Below are positions 16,252-23,832 of a stretch of DNA of 26,792 bases, piece by piece (within the stretch, counting starts at the first letter, position 1; every line of letters starts with the position of its first letter). The DNA lies in assembly GCA_002477825.1 (NCBI GenBank), contig DLKT01000002.1, forward strand, positions 1 to 26,792. The letters run 5' to 3'. Both the position numbers and the translations under genes were made by a program. Below the pieces are notes generated by a model. The model searched no databases. It saw nothing but the letters and a program-made list of their open reading frames with translations, and had not been told where the DNA came from. Source of the DNA: Caryophanales bacterium UBA7581. Lineage in GTDB: Bacteria; Bacillota_I; Bacilli_A; RFN20; CAG-826.

Positions 16252-19056
16252 ATGAAAAGAGCAAAAGGTCTATTATTTTTAACCGCACTTTTAATGAGTG
16301 TAAGCCTATTTGAAAATACGGAAGTCAGTCATGCGGAAGATGCCTCTTTAGCGGTTTCTAATGCGACATGGGAACATGTAAAAACGGCTGGCGATAATCC
16401 ATATACGTTAGAACAAGATACCATTACTTCCAGAGGAAATGACGCAATGCGTGCGAACTTCTATGTGAGTAATGATTATCATGCGATTGGTGAATATTCG
16501 ATTTCTTGTAAAATTCAAGGTACCCAAGGCTTCCCAACCCCTAAAGAAGTACAAGCGGGTATCGTTCCTTGGTATGTCGACGATAATAACTACATCATCG
16601 CCTACATGGATTGGTCCGATAAAGAAAGAAATACCGAAATGCGAGAAATTCAAATTACCGGTAGAATTAACGGAAAAAACATGGTCGTTTGGAAAGACGG
16701 CGAATTTAAACAAGGTGAATGGAATGACATTTGGACCAATGGTACGTCCATTGCTCCGAGTGAAGAAATTACTTTTAAAGTCAACCGTACTTTAGCTGAT
16801 GATCGTGACGCTTATATTTATCGATGCTATATCAACGGGGCAGAAATTGGCTTCTATGCGTTTAGAGACAATATGCAATCCGCCTTTGAAACCGCCAAAA
16901 TTGGTGTGTATGGATATGGTGATACCTTTGCCTTTAATGATTTCACCTATACCAGTTTAAATAACACTACCGATTATTTATATTTAAAAGATGGCGTATC
17001 CATGCGCTATGAAAATGAAGAAGGTTGGACCAATGAAGGAAATAATTATAGCTTAGATGCGTTAAACGCAACGACACTTAACTATAACCAAATCGTTTTA
17101 AGAAACCCCATCAGTGCAGAAAAATATGCATTTAGTGCGAATGTGAATTTAGAAGAAACGAAAGATACCAGCACATTATCCGTTATTGCATGGCACTACG
17201 ACGAATACAATTATTTACGCGCAAATATCCAAAAAGATAATAACGCGACATCCTTAACCTTTGAAGGAAAAACCACCACATTAAATGGTGTGCAAATGGT
17301 AGAAAATTCTATATATGAAGAACATGAATTAACAACTTCTTTTGATGATATTACTTCCTTTAGTCTTACGAAACAAGGAACCACCTTTACGATCAAAATC
17401 AATGATAGTGAAAGTTATTCTTATACCAATGCAAGCTTATTAAAGAGTGCGTCTTATGGTATTGCTTTAAAAGGTATCAAAGCTACCTTTAATGATTTAA
17501 CTGTCAATGAAATTCCTTATGTTCCATTTGATTGGTATAGCGATGACTTAGGCACCAATAAAAAACATTTCATTTCTGCTAAAACGGATGAAAACCCTAT
17601 TTCTTATTCTTCAGGTACTTATCAATTTAACGAAAATGGTATCGATTTAGAAAATGGTGATAACCGTACCGCTTTCTATTATGAAAGTGGAAAAATCGAT
17701 GAAGTGAAAATGAGTGCCACCTTCCAAAATGTCAAAGAAGAAACCATCTATGGTATTTATGGTTGGTTTGAAGATAGCGATAACTATTTATTAGTGGAGG
17801 CTTCTGCTCAAGGATTCACCATCACGAATCATTTCCAAGGCGAAATTCAATCAGAAACTTATCCTTTACCTAGTGGAGCATCCTTCACCTCTGGTAGTAA
17901 AGAAATGTCAGTGGAAATTCAAAACGATAACGTTTTAGTTACTTGGTATGGTTTAAAAATTGTTAAAGCTGGACAATTCTATATTCAAGGACACGATAAA
18001 ACCAAATCTCCTTATATTGGTGTGACGGTCCGTAAAACTCCAATTACTGTAAGTGGCATTAAAGTCACAGGCTTTAATTCTTATAATGATATCGTAAAAG
18101 GCGATTGGATTTTAAGAGGCGCTCATACTTATACATGGGATTATAATGAAGAAAGTAATACGTTAAAAGGCGATTTAATTGGTGGTACCGAATGGATGAG
18201 CACGATGGCCTTACAAAATAACGTAGAAGGTAAACGTGATTTCTATATGGCAAGCCAAGTACAAATTACCGATTCAACGGCTTCCGAATATAAAACAGGT
18301 TTTGTACCTTACTATGTAGATGGCAATAACTACGTGTTCTGTTGGTTAAGCATGTGGTCAGGCGCCTCTCCGACAATCGTTATTACTGGACGTTTAAACG
18401 GCAAAGTTGTCGGTAGTGAATGGCGTGAAGCTCAAGTCAGTTACTCTTACTTTGATGCGATTAACTTAGTCGAAGTTCAAATTGAAAGAGATAGTGTCAA
18501 AGTTTATTTAAATAAATCTTTCAATCCAAACTTCCAAACCACGATTGATGGACTTAACTTACGTAGCATTGAAAATTCTAAAGTTGGCTTTAACTTATAT
18601 AACACATCCGCAACCTTCAGTGATATTCATTTAATGACGGAAACAAGAAACTTTAGAAATACAGAAAAACCAACGATTACTGAACAAGGAAAGAGAAAAG
18701 AAGAAGGAGAACTCAATACTCGTATTAGTTTACCTATCTATTTTGCTTCTAATAGTGCTGATGATATCTTAGACGCTGTTGTAAAAGTCACAGATCCTAA
18801 TGGAAATGAAGTTGAATTAGTGAAAAATGGTTTTACTCCTACGATCGCAGGTAATTATCAAGTTCAAGTAACTTGTGTAGATAACTGGGGTAATGAAGCG
18901 GATTCAATTGAATATACAATTCTCGTAAAAGATCCAAATCAAAAGGGTAATTCATCAGGATGCAAATCTTGTGCAAAATCTTCTACTGCAGTCTTTACGA
19001 TGATGGCTTTAATTAGTGTAATTTCCGTCGTCATCTTTAAGAAAAAAGAATTCTAG
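16252..19056 (+). CDS. Large secreted repeat protein with C-terminal membrane anchor
   Basis: A 934-residue protein with a Sec signal peptide (1-28, likely cut after S-H-A). Four copies or relatives of the locus-specific repeat domain lie at about 38-235, 240-420, 425-605 and 610-795. The first and fourth keep the core (P-W-Y-V-D-D at 106-111, P-Y-Y-V-D at 686-690); the middle two are diverged but keep aromatic-x-x-D/E-x-x-N-Y. An Ig-like domain (about 806-893) follows, then G-C-K-S-C-A-K-S-S, a membrane helix (about 912-928) and the tail F-K-K-K-E-F. There is no LPXTG, so anchoring differs from standard sortase substrates. No catalytic motif is seen; a glycan-binding scaffold is the likely role (inference). 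AAAGGA lies about 10 nt before the start. It is the last gene of the rightward operon. Confidence 0.9.
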   Translation: MKRAKGLLFLTALLMSVSLFENTEVSHAEDASLAVSNATWEHVKTAGDNPYTLEQDTITSRGNDAMRANFYVSNDYHAIGEYSISCKIQGTQGFPTPKEVQAGIVPWYVDDNNYIIAYMDWSDKERNTEMREIQITGRINGKNMVVWKDGEFKQGEWNDIWTNGTSIAPSEEITFKVNRTLADDRDAYIYRCYINGAEIGFYAFRDNMQSAFETAKIGVYGYGDTFAFNDFTYTSLNNTTDYLYLKDGVSMRYENEEGWTNEGNNYSLDALNATTLNYNQIVLRNPISAEKYAFSANVNLEETKDTSTLSVIAWHYDEYNYLRANIQKDNNATSLTFEGKTTTLNGVQMVENSIYEEHELTTSFDDITSFSLTKQGTTFTIKINDSESYSYTNASLLKSASYGIALKGIKATFNDLTVNEIPYVPFDWYSDDLGTNKKHFISAKTDENPISYSSGTYQFNENGIDLENGDNRTAFYYESGKIDEVKMSATFQNVKEETIYGIYGWFEDSDNYLLVEASAQGFTITNHFQGEIQSETYPLPSGASFTSGSKEMSVEIQNDNVLVTWYGLKIVKAGQFYIQGHDKTKSPYIGVTVRKTPITVSGIKVTGFNSYNDIVKGDWILRGAHTYTWDYNEESNTLKGDLIGGTEWMSTMALQNNVEGKRDFYMASQVQITDSTASEYKTGFVPYYVDGNNYVFCWLSMWSGASPTIVITGRLNGKVVGSEWREAQVSYSYFDAINLVEVQIERDSVKVYLNKSFNPNFQTTIDGLNLRSIENSKVGFNLYNTSATFSDIHLMTETRNFRNTEKPTITEQGKRKEEGELNTRISLPIYFASNSADDILDAVVKVTDPNGNEVELVKNGFTPTIAGNYQVQVTCVDNWGNEADSIEYTILVKDPNQKGNSSGCKSCAKSSTAVFTMMALISVISVVIFKKKEF

Positions 19057-19064
19057 TTATAATG

Positions 19065-19093
19065 AAAAGAAGAGTTAATCGCTCTTCTTTTTT
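19065..19093 (+). terminator. Rho-independent terminator of the rightward glycan operon
   Basis: AAAAGAAGAG (19065-19074) pairs with CTCTTCTTTT (19082-19091) across a 7-nt loop, with the T-run continuing to 19093. Confidence 0.9.
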
Positions 19094-19175
19094 ATACACT
19101 CAAAAAGTGTTATAGGAATTTATATACTAACTTAATGAATAACATTGAGTTGAATAGGTACTTATATTTCAATGA

Positions 19176-19203
19176 TTGACAATATGACAAGATATGATAA
19201 TAT
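19176..19203 (+). promoter_or_regulatory. Possible promoter of the small membrane protein gene
   Basis: Consensus TTGACA (19176-19181) with TAATAT (19198-19203) after 16 bp. A second -10-like TATAAT lies nearer the gene (19275-19280) without a good -35. The rest of the 224-nt gap from 19094 shows nothing else. Confidence 0.55.
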
Positions 19204-19317
19204 GAAATTGTAGATTTACGTTTTTTAATAGTTGTACAATAGTTTGATGTTAGATTATTTGTTACTTTTTAGTCTATAATTTTATAAATTTCTTATGAAT
19301 ATTGGAGGGTGAAAACT

Positions 19318-19788
19318 ATGAATAAGAAAAAATTATTGTTGCTTTCAAGTTTGTTTTTAGTCGTAAATGTAGTTGTATTTTTTTGCTTTTTTCCAACTTT
19401 ACATATCTATGGATATGAGCATCAAATTCTTACAAGTACGAATCCTGAATTACATATAACGATTACAGAAAACTCTTTATTTCATGTTGTAAAAGATGAT
19501 TATTATAGTAGCACATTAAAAACCGCCTATATCGTTTCATTTGTTTTACAAATCGTTAGTGTTATTTCTTCAACGATTATGCTGCTTGTGTTTGTCTTTC
19601 CTAAAAAGATTTATCATTACTTTTTCCTTTTTCCAAGCATCGTTTGGTCCATATTCTTGATTGTTTTATTTAAAAGTAGTGTAATTTTACTCATTGTTGC
19701 TATTTTATTTTTCATTATGTCTCTTGCTTATTTTATCTATTTATTCATGAAAGAGAGTCATAAAAAGAAAGAAGTAATAAGCATCTAA
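19318..19788 (+). CDS. Small four-helix membrane protein of unknown function
   Basis: A 156-residue protein I do not recognise. Four hydrophobic segments are predicted (about 5-27, 67-95, 99-117, 120-143), with an outward loop of about 40 residues after the first and a Lys-rich C-terminus. The ATG at 19318 is preferred over a GTG nine bases upstream because GGAGG (19304-19308) is 9 nt before the ATG and overlaps the GTG. It stands alone between two terminators, so its neighbours give no hint of function. Confidence 0.8.
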   Translation: MNKKKLLLLSSLFLVVNVVVFFCFFPTLHIYGYEHQILTSTNPELHITITENSLFHVVKDDYYSSTLKTAYIVSFVLQIVSVISSTIMLLVFVFPKKIYHYFFLFPSIVWSIFLIVLFKSSVILLIVAILFFIMSLAYFIYLFMKESHKKKEVISI

Positions 19789-19830
19789 TATTTACTTATA
19801 TAAAGCTTACAATGCGATAAATAAAAATAA

Positions 19831-19868
19831 AAAAGTTCACCTCCAACGAAGTGAACTTTTGTTTTTTT
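19831..19868. terminator. Bidirectional terminator between convergent genes
   Basis: AAAAGTTCAC (19831-19840) and GTGAACTTTT (19851-19860), a perfect 10-bp stem with a 10-nt loop. Seven T (19862-19868) follow on the plus strand and an A-rich run precedes, giving T on the minus strand. Confidence 0.92.
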
Positions 19869-19881
19869 GAATACTTTTTAA

Positions 19882-20916
19882 TTAGTCATTAAAGACGTAG
19901 AATTCCATTGGATAAGTTAAGTATTGGATTTCTTCTAATTGATCGCAGGTAACATATCCAGCTGGCGCTTTAATTAAGGATGGGATACGGTTAACAATCG
20001 TGGCACATGTATGTTCAACAGTGGCTGGTTTAACAACATGATATTCAACGTTTGGTTCACCAGTGATTTCCCAATCGCACATATCGCCATCATCTTTACC
20101 ATAGACTTTACCGATGGTTTCTTCTTCCACTTCAATACCTTGTAAGGTTTGAGCAGTAACAACGGCAGACATACCAATACAACGTCCGGCTTTGATTTCT
20201 TTACCTAAAGTATCGGAATAAATATCTTTATCAATGATATAAGGAACATGTTTTTGGGTAATAGAAGTAATGGTTAAGTGAAGTTTATTACAAATAGCTT
20301 CTACAGAGTTCCAAGCATAAGAAGGTTCGAATTCGGTTGGGTGAGCAATCTTTTCTTCAAATTCTTCTTTGGTTAAGTCACAACCATGAGCATTGGCTAA
20401 AGCCATACCATATTCATCAACATTATAAGAATAGGCACCTTTAATTTTGGTAATCTTATGGCAACCAGCAGCCGCTAAACCGACCATGTTAATCCAGAAG
20501 ATATCTTGCATACCAGCACCTGTAATTGTGCAGCCAGTTTCTTTGGCTAAACGATCTAAACGATTGACTAAGCCGGCAGAAGTGGTATTTGGATAAATTG
20601 CTTCTTCACAGGTTGTGATGACATTAATGCCTCTACGTACACATTTTTCCACCATTGGATAAATATCTTTAATAAAGGAGAAAAGAGTAACAATAGCGAC
20701 ATCAGCGTCACATTCGTCTAATACTTTATCTGCATCATCGGAAATAATAACACCAGTCTTTACACCTAATTCTGCAAAATCACCAACATCCATACCAACG
20801 ACTTTTGGATTTACGTCAATGGCACCAACGATTTCAGCGCCGTGTTCGTAAGCATAACGTAAGGTATACTTACTCATCTTTCCGCATCCGTATTGAACAA
20901 TTTTAATCTTTCTCAT
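19882..20916 (-). CDS. NAD(P)-dependent dehydrogenase, dihydrodipicolinate-reductase-like (diaminopentanoate dehydrogenase type)
   Basis: A 344-residue cytoplasmic oxidoreductase. The N-terminus has a Rossmann fold: strand K-I-K-I-V-Q-Y, then G-C-G-K-M (10-14), acidic strand end A-I-D-V-N (32-36). Overall arrangement and length fit the DapB-like family containing 2,4-diaminopentanoate dehydrogenase of clostridial ornithine degradation. No other ornithine-pathway genes are in the window, so the substrate is uncertain and another amino or keto acid is possible. The start has AGGAGG 8 nt upstream. It lies 73 nt after the MerR gene in the same direction, with its own promoter carrying a dyad in a 19-bp spacer. 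This suggests MerR activation and a link to a small-molecule signal. Confidence 0.85.
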   Translation of the reverse strand: MRKIKIVQYGCGKMSKYTLRYAYEHGAEIVGAIDVNPKVVGMDVGDFAELGVKTGVIISDDADKVLDECDADVAIVTLFSFIKDIYPMVEKCVRRGINVITTCEEAIYPNTTSAGLVNRLDRLAKETGCTITGAGMQDIFWINMVGLAAAGCHKITKIKGAYSYNVDEYGMALANAHGCDLTKEEFEEKIAHPTEFEPSYAWNSVEAICNKLHLTITSITQKHVPYIIDKDIYSDTLGKEIKAGRCIGMSAVVTAQTLQGIEVEEETIGKVYGKDDGDMCDWEITGEPNVEYHVVKPATVEHTCATIVNRIPSLIKAPAGYVTCDQLEEIQYLTYPMEFYVFND

Positions 20917-20949
20917 TTTATAATCCTCCTAAATTTGTTCTTCACCCTT

Positions 20950-20980
20950 ATTATAAAGTCTCATGTAACAAGAGAGTCAA
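20950..20980 (-). promoter_or_regulatory. MerR-type promoter of the dehydrogenase gene
   Basis: On the minus strand, TTGACT (20975-20980) and TATAAT (20950-20955) are separated by 19 bp, the over-long spacing typical of MerR-activated promoters. The spacer holds a dyad (20957-20977 with flanks): TCTC-A-TGT-A-ACA-A-GAGA, seven of eight pairs complementary, centred at 20967. The MerR gene ends just upstream. Confidence 0.8.
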
Positions 20981-20989
20981 TAAAAAAGT

Positions 20990-21832
20990 TTAACGAAATT
21001 TAACAGGCACTTGTAAACGCATAAACATGCTTCTTTGATTGGTATCGAATACATTGAATTCCGTTAAGACTTCACATATATAATCTCCACAAATCTCATA
21101 ATTATTCTCTTTACAAAAATAGAGTAATTTTTTTATCGAAGGAAGCTCACTATCATAATCGTTTGCGTAGATACAAGCATACATCCCACTATCGACAATA
21201 TCGACGTCATTGCGGCTTTTATAGGATTGAGATTGCACAAAAACAAAGATATTATCCGGTACTAAACGCATCATAGAAATGTTTTCATAACTAATCGAAG
21301 TTCCAACATTATAGGTATGAATATAAGAGAATCCATTTTCTACTAAACGAGAACGTAATTCCGCTAAAGACTTTTCATAATCGAGGATATTTCCTAGATA
21401 AAAGTTCTCAGAACACTTCATTTTCCATATATATCTTCGATCCATATATTGAAGAATAGGTACACCTGGTGTGGGGGCAGTGCGGTAGTGTTCAATGGAA
21501 GAAATGGAACGTTCAATCGCGTCATGCTTTAATTTTAAATCATTCATTTCTTGATGGATTTGTTCGTTCTTTTTCGCGAGAATACTTTCGATGATTTCAA
21601 TATCCTGTGATTCTAGTACTTTTTGAATTTCCTGTAAGCTCATACCTAATTCTTTCATATACGCAATCATATCAAGACGAGCATTTTGCTGCACGTCATA
21701 ATAACGATATTTGGTTTCTTCATCCACATATTTCGGCTTTAATAAACCGAGTTGATCATAAAGCCTTAAAGTGGCAATCGTAATATGGTTCATTTCCGCC
21801 ATCATACCGATGGAAATGAGTGTATCTTTCAT
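20990..21832 (-). CDS. MerR-family regulator with BmrR/GyrI-like effector domain
   Basis: A 280-residue DNA-binding regulator. Residues 5-75 are a MerR winged helix (I-S-I-G-M-M-A then A-T-L-R-L-Y-D-Q-L-G-L-L, and Y-R-Y-Y-D at 42-46). Residues about 76-118 form the dimerising coiled coil. Residues about 120-280 resemble the GyrI/BmrR effector-binding fold for drug-like or hydrophobic ligands. I chose the ATG at 21832 rather than one eight codons upstream because GGAGG sits 7 nt before it. It probably activates the downstream dehydrogenase gene through the 19-bp-spacer promoter. A related inverted repeat (21847-21871) around its own leader suggests autoregulation. The ligand is unknown. Confidence 0.93.
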   Translation of the reverse strand: MKDTLISIGMMAEMNHITIATLRLYDQLGLLKPKYVDEETKYRYYDVQQNARLDMIAYMKELGMSLQEIQKVLESQDIEIIESILAKKNEQIHQEMNDLKLKHDAIERSISSIEHYRTAPTPGVPILQYMDRRYIWKMKCSENFYLGNILDYEKSLAELRSRLVENGFSYIHTYNVGTSISYENISMMRLVPDNIFVFVQSQSYKSRNDVDIVDSGMYACIYANDYDSELPSIKKLLYFCKENNYEICGDYICEVLTEFNVFDTNQRSMFMRLQVPVKFR

Positions 21833-21846
21833 AACTTTACCTCCAA

Positions 21847-21871
21847 AAACTCTCATCTACACATAGAGTTT
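21847..21871 (-). promoter_or_regulatory. Inverted repeat in the MerR leader, candidate autoregulatory operator
   Basis: AAACTCT (21847-21853) and AGAGTTT (21865-21871), perfect 7-bp arms with an 11-bp spacer. Aligned with the dehydrogenase operator, about 15 of 21 positions match (ACTCT and ATGAGA in common). It overlaps the MerR 5' leader. Confidence 0.55.
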
Positions 21872-21888
21872 ATCATTTTTTGAACCAT

Positions 21889-21918
21889 AAAAAAAGAAGA
21901 ACGTAATGAAGTTCTTCT
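21889..21918 (-). terminator. Rho-independent terminator of the GH2 operon
   Basis: On the minus strand an 8-bp stem (21911-21918 with 21895-21902; AGAAGAAC and GTTCTTCT, 8-nt loop) is followed by a T-run. The stem begins within the stop codon of the ABC ATPase gene. Confidence 0.88.
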
Positions 21919-22969
21919 ATAAAGTTAACGCTAAAGTTCCATCTTTTTTAAAGACAAAACCATTTTGTAAATGAAAGTTAAAATAGAAATGATGTTCGTT
22001 GAGTTTATCTTCATCTTCTAAAGTTAATGGAATTAAAACTTGATGAGTGGATGAATAGCCTTCTAATATTAAGCGTCCTTTTCGGTCTAGATATGTTTTT
22101 TTCATCATAAGAGAAAGACCTTTATGAGAATCTAAACAAAAATTCGTTAAGGGTAAACATAAATAATAAGTATCATCGGATAAAGTAGAATCACCAATTT
22201 CTTGGTCTTGATAAAACATCTTATGGTTCATCACTTTTATCAATAATTGATTATAATGGTCATTAAAATAATGAAGAACATCAATATGTGTAGGATGATG
22301 ATTCATTTCTTCTAGCGTATTGAAAAAGAGTATTTTTCCTTCTTTTAAAATCAAAACTTTAGTAGCAAAAGAAGGTACGTTTTCTTCATCATGGCTAACA
22401 TAAATCATGGGTGCATGATTTTCTTCTTTTATTTTTTTGATATACCTTAATACTTTTTTTCTTGAAAGCGTGTCAAGTCCACTCATCGCTTCATCTAATA
22501 AATAAATATCTTCATTAACGAGAAATACTTTAGCTAAAGCCACTTTTTCTTGCTCACCTAATGATAAGTATTTGGGCTTAATATTCATAAAAGGGAGAAG
22601 ATGAAAAGTCTTCATTAACTTTTTAATGAGATTATCTTTTTCTACAAAAGAAAGTTTCATATGCTTAATGCCAAGCATTAAATTTTCATAAACCGTAAGA
22701 TGAGGGTAGAGTTTGGGTCCTTGAAATACATAACCAATTTTTCTTTTATAAGCGGGGATAGCGTTTTGTAATTCATCATGAATGAATATGTTTCCTTCAT
22801 CTTGAGTAAGTAACCCTGCAATTACTTTTAAAAGGGTGGTTTTCCCACTTCCAGAAGCGCCAAATACGCAGAGAAAGTCATCTTCAGTTAAAGAAAAAGA
22901 AATGTGATCTAACGTTTTTTCCTCTTCTTGATAGGAAAATGAGATATCTTCTAATAATAAATTACTCAT
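21917..22969 (-). CDS. Divergent MalK-like ABC ATPase coupled to a YesL-like membrane protein
   Basis: A 350-residue cytoplasmic ATPase. Walker A G-A-S-G-S-G-K-T-T (37-45), Q-loop Gln83, Walker B Y-L-L-D-E (156-160) and His193 are present, so hydrolysis is expected. The signature is L-S-L-G-E (135-139) instead of L-S-G-G-Q and the D-loop region is A-M-S-G-L-D instead of P-L-S-N-L-D. Residues about 225-350 are a poorly conserved beta-rich domain in the MOBE/TOBE position. An upstream ATG (22987) is in frame, but its second and third codons are the AGGAGG Shine-Dalgarno; the ATG at 22969 lies 9 nt after it, giving an 8-bp overlap with the upstream gene. This indicates coupled translation with the membrane protein. 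No binding protein or standard permease is nearby, so the transported substrate is unknown. Confidence 0.9.
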   Translation of the reverse strand: MSNLLLEDISFSYQEEEKTLDHISFSLTEDDFLCVFGASGSGKTTLLKVIAGLLTQDEGNIFIHDELQNAIPAYKRKIGYVFQGPKLYPHLTVYENLMLGIKHMKLSFVEKDNLIKKLMKTFHLLPFMNIKPKYLSLGEQEKVALAKVFLVNEDIYLLDEAMSGLDTLSRKKVLRYIKKIKEENHAPMIYVSHDEENVPSFATKVLILKEGKILFFNTLEEMNHHPTHIDVLHYFNDHYNQLLIKVMNHKMFYQDQEIGDSTLSDDTYYLCLPLTNFCLDSHKGLSLMMKKTYLDRKGRLILEGYSSTHQVLIPLTLEDEDKLNEHHFYFNFHLQNGFVFKKDGTLALTL

Positions 22970-23828
22970 CGCCATCTTCCTCCTCATCCTCTTCTAATTG
23001 ATATAAACCTTTACGATAAATAGAAGGAAACTGGGTTTCATTAATTACTTTATCAAAGTAGGATTCGGTGAATAAAGAAGTCGCTAAAACCATATGACCA
23101 AAGCCAATGATTGTATAAACTAAAATCGTAATGGCGCTTAATATTGTATTGGAGAAAAATGATACGACTAAAAGAGGACCCATCGTGCCTAAGAAAACTA
23201 AGAATGTCTTAGGTAAAGCATAAAATGTAAACAAAAAAGCATTTTTAATCGTACGGAAAACGGAATTTGTATAGATAGGAATTTGCCCATAAGCAAAAAT
23301 AACATTGCATAATAATAGAATGAGGAAAATAACCACTACGAGAGTAGAGGGTAGATAGTATTTGAAATTTAAAATCGAGATATAATCTCTTGCAAATAAA
23401 ATAAGATAAAAAACAATGCTATAAAAAAGGGTAACGCCTAAAAACTTTTTTACGTTTTCTTTTATTCCTAAAAAGAAAGTTTTTGAAAAAATGTAGCCTT
23501 CTTGAAATGAATATTTTTTGATTAACGTATAAGCACCTGATAAACCAATAGAAAAGATTAATAAAGCTGGAATATAAAGTAAAGAAAGATAAATATCTAA
23601 AGAGAAATATTGATAAAGAACCTCTGCTTGATTACTTTCATTCATTCCTTTTAAAACGGAATCTAAAAAAAGACCCTTTAAGACAAGTGTAACAAATAAA
23701 GGAATGGCAAATAACGCTAATAAAAAAGAAAGTTTCATCAAAAAAGTGAAGTGGGTTTTATAAGTAAACTTAAATACATCCCACCTAGAATTCAAATTAA
23801 AGATGTTGAAACTTTCTTTTCTTTTCAT
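22962..23828 (-). CDS. YesL/DUF624-like membrane protein with acidic tail
   Basis: A 288-residue membrane protein with about six hydrophobic segments (about 28-53, 72-95, 118-140, 150-178, 195-218, 221-245). The pattern F-x-G-I-K-E-N-V-K-K-F and a later R-T-I-K-N-A-F-L-F-T-F-Y-A-L-P-K-T resemble DUF624 (YesL) proteins, which often sit beside sugar transport and glycosidase genes and whose function is not established. The C-terminus is a run of Glu and Asp. The ATG lies 4 nt after the GH2 stop, with AAGGA inside the end of GH2, and the ATPase gene overlaps its end. The tight packing suggests the membrane protein and ATPase act together (inference). It is longer than the usual roughly 200-220 residues. 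Confidence 0.88.
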   Translation of the reverse strand: MKRKESFNIFNLNSRWDVFKFTYKTHFTFLMKLSFLLALFAIPLFVTLVLKGLFLDSVLKGMNESNQAEVLYQYFSLDIYLSLLYIPALLIFSIGLSGAYTLIKKYSFQEGYIFSKTFFLGIKENVKKFLGVTLFYSIVFYLILFARDYISILNFKYYLPSTLVVVIFLILLLCNVIFAYGQIPIYTNSVFRTIKNAFLFTFYALPKTFLVFLGTMGPLLVVSFFSNTILSAITILVYTIIGFGHMVLATSLFTESYFDKVINETQFPSIYRKGLYQLEEDEEEDGDE

Positions 23829-23832
23829 AGAT

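Noticed and set aside
16472..16795. Open frame of 107 codons on the plus strand
   Set aside because: It lies fully inside the anchored repeat protein in another frame, lacks a ribosome site and has no recognisable protein pattern.
18949..19056. LPXTG sortase signal in the anchored repeat protein
   Set aside because: No LPXTG or close variant precedes the membrane helix; a Cys-containing segment is there instead.
19309..19317. GTG start for the small membrane protein
   Set aside because: It directly abuts the GGAGG ribosome site, which is well spaced for the ATG at 19318.
21833..21856. Upstream in-frame ATG for the MerR gene
   Set aside because: The GGAGG site lies inside this extension and is correctly spaced for the ATG at 21832.
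22970..22987. Upstream in-frame ATG for the divergent ABC ATPase
   Set aside because: Its second and third codons are the AGGAGG ribosome site of the ATG at 22969.
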